Source: an uncultured Eubacteriales bacterium
GTDB lineage: Bacteria > Bacillota_A > Clostridia > Lachnospirales > Cellulosilyticaceae
Assembly: GCA_900556665.1 (NCBI GenBank)
Contig: USPX01000022.1
Span: 1 to 17,703, forward strand
Reading direction: 5' to 3'
DNA: 17,703 nucleotides
Shown here in pieces: positions 8,568 to 14,818 of the stretch; position 1 is the first letter of the stretch, and every line of letters starts with the position of its first letter. The notes beneath the pieces are model-generated. The model was not told the DNA's origin and did not search any database. It was given only the letters and a program-made list of their open reading frames with translations. A program made the translations under genes and the position numbers.

Positions 8568-10007
8568 ATGAGTCGTTATATTCCAGTAATCGGACTTGAA
8601 GTCCATGCCCAACTCCTTACTAAAACGAAGATTTTCTGTTCTTGTGAGGTAGACTTTGGGGGTGAACAAAATACACGTTGTTGTCCTGTATGCACAGGGC
8701 TTCCAGGAACATTACCTGTTTTAAATAAGCAAGTAGTGAAATATGGTGTAAAAGCAGCCCTTGCACTTAATTGCAGTGTGGGACAATATACAAAGATTGA
8801 TAGAAAGAATTATTTTTATCCTGACTTACCTAAAGCTTATCAAATCTCACAATTTGATTTGCCAGTAGTAAAAGCAGGAAAAATCAAAATAGAAACTGAA
8901 GATGGTGAGAAATACGTTCGTATACATCATGCGCATATTGAAGAGGATGCCGGTAAGTTAATCCATGATAACATTGAAAATACAAGTTTAGCGGATTATA
9001 ACCGTTGTGGTGTACCACTTCTTGAAATTGTATCGCAGCCAGATATGTCTTCCGCAGAAGAAGCTAGAGCTTATTTAGAAAAAATAGCAGGCTTACTTCA
9101 ATACGCAGGTGTAAGTTTATGCCGAATGGAAGAAGGTTCATTAAGAGCTGATGTTAACGTTTCGATTAAACGTCCAGATGCAACTAAGCTTGGTACGAAG
9201 GTAGAAATTAAAAACTTAAACTCACTTAAGGCAATTGTAAGAGCTATTGATTATGAAATTGAAAGACAGACAAAAATCCTAGATGCAGGAGATGTAGTCA
9301 TTCAAGAAACGAGAAAGTTCAATGATAACAGAGGTATTACACAATCTATGCGTTCTAAAGAAAATGCACATGATTACAGATACTTTAAAGAACCAGATGT
9401 TATTCCGGTTGTTATCTCAGACGAAGATATCGCAGAAATCAAGGCTACAATGCCAGTATTAATTGATGAAAGATTAGACATTTACACAGGAAAATATGCA
9501 CTTAGCAAAGCAGATGCAAAAATACTTGTAGCAGACAAAAGTATATCTGATTTCTATGATGAAGCAGTTAAATATTACAATAACTATAAACAGGTGGCCA
9601 ACTTCGTTATAGCAGAATTATTAAGATACATTAATGAAGGTGAATTAGATAGTCATCAAATTCCATTCTCTCCAGAGGCATTTGCAAAACTTGTGAAAAT
9701 GATAGAAGAAGATGTGGTCAACCGTAATAATGGTAAGACAATCTTAAAATTCATGGTAGATGGTGCAAAAGATCCTGAAGAAATAGCAAAAGAACAAGGC
9801 TTCTTAATGAATAACAACGCTGATGAAATTGTAGAAGTAGTAGATAGCGTTGTAAAAGAATTTACCAGTGAGGTAGAAGGTTACCTTGCAGGTAAAGAGA
9901 AGTTATTTGGATTCTTAATGGGACAATGTACAAAACGTTTAGCAGGTAGAGCAAATCCTAAGAAAATTAAAGAAACACTTGAAGCAGCATTAAATAAGCT
10001 TAAGTAG
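8568..10007 (+). CDS. gatB: Aspartyl/glutamyl-tRNA amidotransferase, subunit B
   Basis: GatB binds the mischarged Asp-tRNA-Asn or Glu-tRNA-Gln, activates the carboxylate with ATP and amidates it with ammonia from GatA. The product has 479 residues. It opens with the signature VIGLEVHAQL and has a zinc site formed by C24-x-C26 and C39-x2-C42. The conserved KAYQISQFDLP and the C-terminal helical/YqeY-like tRNA-binding domain (about 330-479) are present. I prefer the ATG at 8568, which has AGGTGG 5 nt upstream and gives the family N-terminus, over an in-frame GTG at 8559. aspS follows after 55 bp with no terminator between. Confidence 0.96.
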   Translation: MSRYIPVIGLEVHAQLLTKTKIFCSCEVDFGGEQNTRCCPVCTGLPGTLPVLNKQVVKYGVKAALALNCSVGQYTKIDRKNYFYPDLPKAYQISQFDLPVVKAGKIKIETEDGEKYVRIHHAHIEEDAGKLIHDNIENTSLADYNRCGVPLLEIVSQPDMSSAEEARAYLEKIAGLLQYAGVSLCRMEEGSLRADVNVSIKRPDATKLGTKVEIKNLNSLKAIVRAIDYEIERQTKILDAGDVVIQETRKFNDNRGITQSMRSKENAHDYRYFKEPDVIPVVISDEDIAEIKATMPVLIDERLDIYTGKYALSKADAKILVADKSISDFYDEAVKYYNNYKQVANFVIAELLRYINEGELDSHQIPFSPEAFAKLVKMIEEDVVNRNNGKTILKFMVDGAKDPEEIAKEQGFLMNNNADEIVEVVDSVVKEFTSEVEGYLAGKEKLFGFLMGQCTKRLAGRANPKKIKETLEAALNKLK

Positions 10008-10062
10008 TTTTGAAATAAGAATTTTAAAGCTAAAACTAAAGTATTTAGAAAGGAGAGAGAAG

Positions 10063-11379
10063 ATGGAAACGATTAGTGGCAAAGGTATTAAACAGCAAAT
10101 AGATTTTAAAAGTTTAAAAAGCCAACCAGGCGAAAAATTAACCGTTGAAGCCTGTATCCATAAAGTCCGAAAAATGAGTGGATTTGCCTTTGTACTTCTT
10201 AGAACTGGTCAGTATGTTATACAGTCAGTTTATGAAGAAGAAAAATGTAAAGATTCACTTGATGATATAAAAGAAGGCTGTTATGTTAGAGCAACTGGTG
10301 AAATCAGACCAGATGAAAGAGCAGGATTAGGTTTTGAATTAGGTTTATTAGAAATACAAGTTTTAAGTAAGCCAGCAGCTGATTATCCATTAAATGTATC
10401 ACATAAAAAAATAGGATGTGGACTTGAGGCAAACTTAGATAATCGTTCAGTTGCTTTAAGAAATCCTTATGAAAGAGCAATCTTTAAAGTACAAGAAGGT
10501 GTTGTTTCTGGATTTCGTGAATTTATGGAGAGCCAAGGATTTACACAAGTTCATACGCCTAAAATTGTAGCAGCAGGAGCAGAAGGTGGCGCAAATATAT
10601 TTAAATTAGATTATTTTAATCAAGATGCTTATTTAGCACAAAGTCCTCAATTTTATAAACAAACTTGCGTGGCATTCTTTGATAGAGTATTTGAAATTGC
10701 ACCAGTGTATCGCGCTGAAAAGCATAATACTTCAAGACATCTCAATGAGTACATTGGACTAGATTTTGAGATGGGGTTCATTGATAGTATGAATGATGTT
10801 ATGGAAATGGAAACAGCAATGCTTAAATATTTAGTTTCCTATTTAGATAAAAATTGTAGTGAGTACCTTGAAATATTAGGTGCCACACTACCAACAATTG
10901 ATACAATCCCAACTATTACTTTTTCTGAAGCATTAGAGTTCATTAAGGGTAGGGGTGGTAAAAATAAATACGATTTAGAGCCGGAGGATGAAGTATTACT
11001 TTGTGAATATGCTAAAGAACATTGGCATAGTGACTTCTTATTTATTACACATTTCCCAGCTTCTAAACGACCATTTTATGCAATGAATGATAAAGAAGAT
11101 CCTAGATTTGCTTTAAGCTTTGATTTACTTTTCAAAGGCTTAGAAATCACCACAGGTGGTCAGCGTATACATGATTATGAAGAACAGGTTAATAAAATGA
11201 AGGAAATGGGAATGGACCCAGAAGACTTCAAACATTATCTTAATATTCATAAATATGGCATGCCACCACATGGCGGTTTAGGAATAGGTTTGGAAAGACT
11301 CACCATGAAACTTTTGGATTTACAGAATGTTAGGCAAGCAAGTATGTTCCCAAGGGATGTACACCGATTAGAACCTTAA
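10063..11379 (+). CDS. aspS: Archaeal-type aspartyl-tRNA synthetase, probably non-discriminating
   Basis: This class II synthetase loads aspartate onto tRNA-Asp and probably also tRNA-Asn. At 438 residues it lacks the large insertion domain of bacterial AspRS (about 590 residues) and matches the archaeal/eukaryotic type. An N-terminal OB-fold anticodon domain (about 24-105) precedes the catalytic core. Motif 1 is HTPKI, motif 2 centres on R217 (YRAEKHNTSRHLNE), and motif 3 is GIGLER (407-412). H33 and G88 align by eye with the archaeal positions (Trp26 and Lys85 in the Thermococcus enzyme, from memory) that restrict recognition to tRNA-Asp, and both differ here. With gatCAB directly upstream, a role in transamidation-based Asn-tRNA formation is likely. 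The ATG has AGGAG 7 nt upstream. It is not AsnRS, judging from overall similarity and context. Confidence 0.92.
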   Translation: METISGKGIKQQIDFKSLKSQPGEKLTVEACIHKVRKMSGFAFVLLRTGQYVIQSVYEEEKCKDSLDDIKEGCYVRATGEIRPDERAGLGFELGLLEIQVLSKPAADYPLNVSHKKIGCGLEANLDNRSVALRNPYERAIFKVQEGVVSGFREFMESQGFTQVHTPKIVAAGAEGGANIFKLDYFNQDAYLAQSPQFYKQTCVAFFDRVFEIAPVYRAEKHNTSRHLNEYIGLDFEMGFIDSMNDVMEMETAMLKYLVSYLDKNCSEYLEILGATLPTIDTIPTITFSEALEFIKGRGGKNKYDLEPEDEVLLCEYAKEHWHSDFLFITHFPASKRPFYAMNDKEDPRFALSFDLLFKGLEITTGGQRIHDYEEQVNKMKEMGMDPEDFKHYLNIHKYGMPPHGGLGIGLERLTMKLLDLQNVRQASMFPRDVHRLEP

Positions 11380-11437
11380 AGATTAAAGTGTTTGTATGTA
11401 ATAGTAAATATATATATTTTTTGAGGAGGATTTAGTG

Positions 11438-13525
11438 ATGACAAAAGTAAATGAAATTTTTGGATGCAATGTATTTAATGAAGCAGTAATGCAAGAAAGG
11501 TTACCTAAAAATGTATATAAGGCACTTAGAAAGACAATGGCTGAAGGTAAAGAAATAGATGCATCAATTGCAGATGTTGTAGCAAGTGCGATGAAAGACT
11601 GGGCACTTGAAAAAGGTGCAACACATTATACACACTGGTTCCAACCAATGACAGGGATTACTGCTGAAAAACATGATGCATTTATCTCACCAACAGGTGA
11701 TGGTAAAGTAATCTTAGAGTTCTCAGGTAAAGAACTTATTAAAGGGGAGCCAGATGCATCTTCATTCCCATCTGGTGGTCTTCGTGCAACATTCGAAGCA
11801 CGTGGTTATACAACATGGGACCCAACATCTTATGCATTTGTAAAAGATGGTACATTATATATCCCAACAGCATTTGGTTCATATGGTGGAGAAGTGCTTG
11901 ATAAGAAAACACCACTTCTTCGTTCAATGGAAGCACTTAATAAGCAAGCAATTAGAATTCTTAATAAATTTGGTAAATCAGTTACAAGAGTAACAACAAC
12001 GGTTGGACCAGAACAAGAATATTTCTTAGTAGATAAAGAAATGTATGCAAAACGTAAAGACCTTATCTTAACAGGTAGAACACTTTTTGGTGCTAAACCA
12101 GCTAAAGGCCAAGAACTTGAAGATCACTACTTTGGTAACATTAGAACAAGAGTAGCTGAATATATGAAAGATTTAGATGAAGAACTTTGGAAACTTGGTA
12201 TCTTAGCTAAAACAAAACACAATGAAGTAGCACCAGCTCAACATGAACTTGCTCCAATTTTTGGAACAACTAATCTTGCTACTGACCATAATCAACTTAC
12301 AATGGAAATTATGAAAAAAGTAGCTGAGAAACATGGCCTCGTATGTTTACTTCATGAAAAACCATTTGCAGGTGTTAATGGTTCAGGTAAACACAATAAC
12401 TGGTCAATGTCTACAAGTGATGGTGAAAATCTTCTTGAACCAGGTAAATCACCTAAAGATAATACACAGTTCTTATTATTCTTATCAGCAGTTATTAAAG
12501 CTGTAGATGAATATGCAGATCTTTTAAGAGTATCTGTTGCAAGTGCAGGAAATGATCACAGACTTGGTGCAAATGAAGCACCACCAGCAATTATTTCTAT
12601 GTTCTTAGGTGATGAACTTACAGACATTCTTGAAAGTATTGAAAAAGGTGAAGAAGCACATGAAGTAACTAAAACTTATATGGAAACAGGTGTACTTGCA
12701 CTTCCTAAATTTGCAAAAGATACAACTGACCGTAATAGAACATCTCCATTTGCTTTCACAGGAAATAAATTTGAATTCCGTTCATTAGGTTCTACAGCAT
12801 CTATTGCTGGACCAAACATTGTACTTAATACAATTGTTGCAGAAGAACTTGAACAATTTGCAGATAGATTAGATCAGGCAACAGATATTACAGCAGAAGT
12901 TCTTGCTATCGTAAAAGAAACAATGGCAGAACACAAACGTATTATCTTTAATGGCAACAACTATAGTGATGAATGGGTTGAAGAAGCTGCAAGACGTGGC
13001 CTTCCAAATCTTAAAACATCTGTTGATGCAATTCCACAATTTGCATCAGAAAAGAGTATTGCTTTATTTGAAAAACACGGTATCTTCTCAAGAACAGAAG
13101 TAGAATCTCGTACAGATATTTTATTAGAAGGTTATGCTAAAGTTATCAATATCGAAGCATTAACAATGTTAGATATGGCTAAAAAAGAGATTTTACCAGC
13201 TGTATTAAAATACAACAAAGAAGTATTTGAAACATTAAAAGCAAAACAAGAACTTGGCTTAAATATAAGTGTAGAAAAAGAACAATCATATGCAACTAAA
13301 TTATCAAATCTTACAGAATCATTAATGAGTAAGATTGATGAATTAGATCAAGTATTACTTGATGCTAGAAATCATGAAGAAGTATTTGATCATGCTAAAT
13401 TCTATAGAGAATATGTATTTGAAAGCATGCAAACACTTCGTATGGTAGCAGATGAATTAGAAACAATGGTATCTGCAACTGAATGGCCATTTCCAACATA
13501 CGTAGACCTACTCTTCTACGTATAA
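11438..13525 (+). CDS. glnA: Glutamine synthetase, type III
   Basis: This enzyme makes glutamine from glutamate, ammonia and ATP in the cytoplasm. The 695-residue product has the large size of type III (GlnN) enzymes, against about 450 for type I. Visible signatures are GPEQEYF (190-196) with metal-binding glutamates, [10 protein letters not shown] (from 261), KHNNWSM (318-324) and [13 protein letters not shown] (372-384). A long helical C-terminal region follows, as usual in the family. I chose the ATG at 11438, 8 nt after AGGAGG, over the GTG directly before it. The 58-bp gap after aspS has no terminator or convincing promoter, so read-through from the gatCAB-aspS operon is likely. A strong terminator lies 15 bp after the stop. 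Strong codon bias suggests high expression. Confidence 0.96.
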   Translation: MTKVNEIFGCNVFNEAVMQERLPKNVYKALRKTMAEGKEIDASIADVVASAMKDWALEKGATHYTHWFQPMTGITAEKHDAFISPTGDGKVILEFSGKELIKGEPDASSFPSGGLRATFEARGYTTWDPTSYAFVKDGTLYIPTAFGSYGGEVLDKKTPLLRSMEALNKQAIRILNKFGKSVTRVTTTVGPEQEYFLVDKEMYAKRKDLILTGRTLFGAKPAKGQELEDHYFGNIRTRVAEYMKDLDEELWKLGILAKTKHNEVAPAQHELAPIFGTTNLATDHNQLTMEIMKKVAEKHGLVCLLHEKPFAGVNGSGKHNNWSMSTSDGENLLEPGKSPKDNTQFLLFLSAVIKAVDEYADLLRVSVASAGNDHRLGANEAPPAIISMFLGDELTDILESIEKGEEAHEVTKTYMETGVLALPKFAKDTTDRNRTSPFAFTGNKFEFRSLGSTASIAGPNIVLNTIVAEELEQFADRLDQATDITAEVLAIVKETMAEHKRIIFNGNNYSDEWVEEAARRGLPNLKTSVDAIPQFASEKSIALFEKHGIFSRTEVESRTDILLEGYAKVINIEALTMLDMAKKEILPAVLKYNKEVFETLKAKQELGLNISVEKEQSYATKLSNLTESLMSKIDELDQVLLDARNHEEVFDHAKFYREYVFESMQTLRMVADELETMVSATEWPFPTYVDLLFYV

Positions 13526-13540
13526 TCACATAGATACTCC

Positions 13541-13576
13541 AAAAAAAGGCGCCGCTACTCCCGGCGTCTTTTTTTT
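13541..13576 (+). terminator. Intrinsic terminator after glnA
   Basis: The stem AAAAAAAGGCGCCG (13541-13554) pairs with CGGCGTC and the following T-run (13562-13576) around a 7-nt loop, with one G-U pair. The GC-rich core followed by nine T residues makes a strong terminator. The A-run before the stem means it could also act on the opposite strand. Confidence 0.92.
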
Positions 13577-13589
13577 GCTGGGAGGTGCG

Positions 13590-13778
13590 GGAAATTGGGG
13601 AGTGTGTTTCTACGGGGCTACGACTACGTATTTCTATAAATCTAAGCTCATTTTTCAAATGAACGCATGAACTCGCTTCGCTCAAACAGCATGCTAAAGG
13701 CCATTTGAAAAATTCGCTAAGATTTATGTACGAAATACTCCGCAAGTAGTCCCTCCGAAACATACTCCCCAATTTCCC
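13590..13778. repeat. Large imperfect palindrome 1 (inverted arm plus unit 1)
   Basis: The left arm at 13590-13661 is an inverted copy of the first part of unit 1 (13702-13778). The match is near-perfect at both ends (GGAAATTGGGGAG against CTCCCCAATTTCC, and TTTTTCAAATG against CATTTGAAAAA) and looser in the middle. A 40-nt loop (13662-13701) contains its own GCATG...CATGC dyad. Folded, it would be a hairpin with arms of over 70 nt. Confidence 0.85.
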
Positions 13779-13905
13779 TACTACCACGCAAAAACATAAA
13801 GACTTCGTGATAGCTTACTTGGGCGAAGGAGGGAGGGAAGAATACTGAAGGAATAAGGTTAACTTAAAGGATGAACTTAGGGGAAATGCGCTCGCGTTGC
13901 CGCGC
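13701..13905. repeat. Repeat unit 1
   Basis: First direct copy, about 205 bp, from CCATTTGAAAAATTCG to the GC-rich end GCGCTCGCGTTGCCGCGC (13888-13905). It shares the CATTTGAAAAA variant with unit 3. Its first 77 nt pair with the inverted arm upstream. Confidence 0.85.
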
Positions 13906-13934
13906 AGGCTGTTAGTGAGGGAGCATGCTAAAAG

Positions 13935-14138
13935 CTATTAAAAAAATTCGCTAAGATTTATATACGAAATACTCCGCAAGTCACCCCTCCGAAACACACT
14001 CCCCAATTTCCCTACTGCGACGCAAAAGAAAAAGACTTTGTAAGTGGCTTACTGGGCGAAGGGGGGAGGGAAGATTACTGGGGGGAGAAGGTTAACTTTG
14101 AGGTAGGACTTGAGGGAATTGCGCTCGCGTTGCCGCGC
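13935..14138. repeat. Repeat unit 2
   Basis: Second direct copy, 204 bp, starting CTATTAAAAAAATTCG and ending in the same GC-rich block (14121-14138). It shares the ATTAAAAAAA variant and the preceding GCATGCTAAAAGC with unit 4. It lacks an inverted arm in front. It contains the most G-rich tract of the array (14054-14085). Confidence 0.85.
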
Positions 14139-14168
14139 GACTGTTTAGTAAGAACTTTATGTTAAGGG

Positions 14169-14320
14169 CCATTTGAAAAATTCGCTAAGATTTATGTACG
14201 AAATACTCCGCAAGTCGCACCTCCGGAATATCCCCATCCCAATTTCCCTACTGCAACGAAAAAGATAAAGACTTCGTGAGTGGCTTGCTGAGCGAAGAGG
14301 GGAAGGTGGAAACATTACTG
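14169..14320. repeat. Repeat unit 3 (3'-truncated)
   Basis: Third direct copy, starting CCATTTGAAAAATTCG like unit 1. After about 150 bp (ATTACTG) it departs from the other copies, losing the GTTAAC block and the GC-rich end. The second inverted arm (14335-14369) takes that place, which suggests an insertion or recombination join here. Confidence 0.8.
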
Positions 14321-14334
14321 CAGTGCTCTGACAG

Positions 14335-14477
14335 CGTATTTCTATAAATCTAAGCTCATTTTTTTAATGAACGCATGAACTCACTTCGCTAACGCAGCGC
14401 TCGGTTCATCGCGCTGTTCAAACAGCATGCTAAAAGCCATTAAAAAAATTCGCTAAGATTTAAGACGAAATACTCCG
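14335..14477. repeat. Large imperfect palindrome 2 (inverted arm plus unit 4)
   Basis: The left arm at 14335-14369 pairs with 14438-14477, the start of unit 4. Blocks CGTATTTC, TAAATCT and TTTTTTTAATG match CGAAATACTCCG, AGATTTA and CATTAAAAAAA. The loop equals that of palindrome 1 plus a 28-nt insertion that carries a CAGCGC...GCGCTG stem. Confidence 0.8.
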
Positions 14478-14638
14478 TAAGTCGCTCCTCCGAAACATAC
14501 TCCCCAATTTCCCTACTGCGACGCAAAAGATAAAGACTGCGTGAGTGGCTTGATGGGCGAAGGGGGAGGAAAGATAACTGAACGGAGGAAGTTAACTTTA
14601 AGGCAGAGCTTGCGGGAGATGCGCTCGCCTTGCCGCGC
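14437..14638. repeat. Repeat unit 4
   Basis: Fourth direct copy, about 202 bp, from CCATTAAAAAAATTCG to GCGCTCGCCTTGCCGCGC (14621-14638). It resembles unit 2 in its variant of the first block. Unique sequence begins just after it. Confidence 0.85.
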
Positions 14639-14741
14639 GATGAGCTGAGGGGAATAGCTAAGAAATTAGTTTGTTTTGCTGTGCAATATGGAAGTTGGAA
14701 TTGGATTATTTGAGTAAATGAGAAAATTTATCAATAAAGCG

Positions 14742-14770
14742 TTACAAATGATACGGAAATGTGTTATAGT
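14742..14770 (+). promoter_or_regulatory. Promoter of the activase-like gene
   Basis: TTACAA (14742-14747), a 17-nt spacer and TATAGT (14765-14770) form a plausible vegetative promoter, with transcription starting near 14777. The Fur-like box begins about 9 nt later. The stretch 14641-14741, between the last repeat and this promoter, shows nothing I can identify. Confidence 0.65.
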
Positions 14771-14785
14771 TTATAGTAACATACT

Positions 14786-14804
14786 TGTAATGATAATCAT
14801 TATT
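14786..14804. promoter_or_regulatory. Fur-box-like operator
   Basis: This 19-bp site matches the classical Fur consensus GATAATGATAATCATTATC at 16 of 19 positions, counted by eye. Its core TAATGATAATCATTA is a perfect dyad around a central A. It lies just downstream of the predicted transcription start, where a bound repressor would block the promoter. Iron control of the gene behind it is inference; PerR or Zur boxes share part of this pattern. Confidence 0.65.
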
Positions 14805-14818
14805 AAAGAGGCGATACT

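Larger units (their letters stand above)
13577..14640. repeat. Noncoding array of degenerate 205-bp repeats
   Basis: This stretch of about 1.06 kb has no credible gene. It holds four direct copies of one unit (described separately), with the shared AATTCGCTAA block starting at 13711, 13945, 14179 and 14447. Spacings are 234, 234 and 268 bp. Two inverted partial copies precede units 1 and 4. Each unit runs from an AT-rich block through a pyrimidine-rich block (CTCCCCAATTTCCC) and a purine-rich block (GGGCGAAGG) to a GC-rich end (GCGCTCGCG). G+C content looks higher than in the flanking genes by eye. I do not recognise the family. A miniature mobile element, an interspersed repeat or a structured RNA are all open. 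Confidence 0.85.

Noticed and set aside
11392..11418. Separate glnA promoter (TTGTAT...TATATT)
   Set aside because: The spacer is only 15 nt, and transcription would start at or inside the ribosome binding site.
11739..11936. Minus-strand open frame inside glnA
   Set aside because: It is a shadow of the glnA reading frame with low-complexity composition and no motif.
13395..13787. Minus-strand open frame of 130 codons
   Set aside because: It runs antisense across the glnA 3' end, the terminator and the first giant palindrome. It shows no family motif, and the repeated structure explains the sequence better.
13577..14640. CRISPR array or integron attC array
   Set aside because: Units of about 205 bp are far too long and degenerate for CRISPR repeats and have no regular spacers. 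No cassette genes lie between them, as attC arrays would need.
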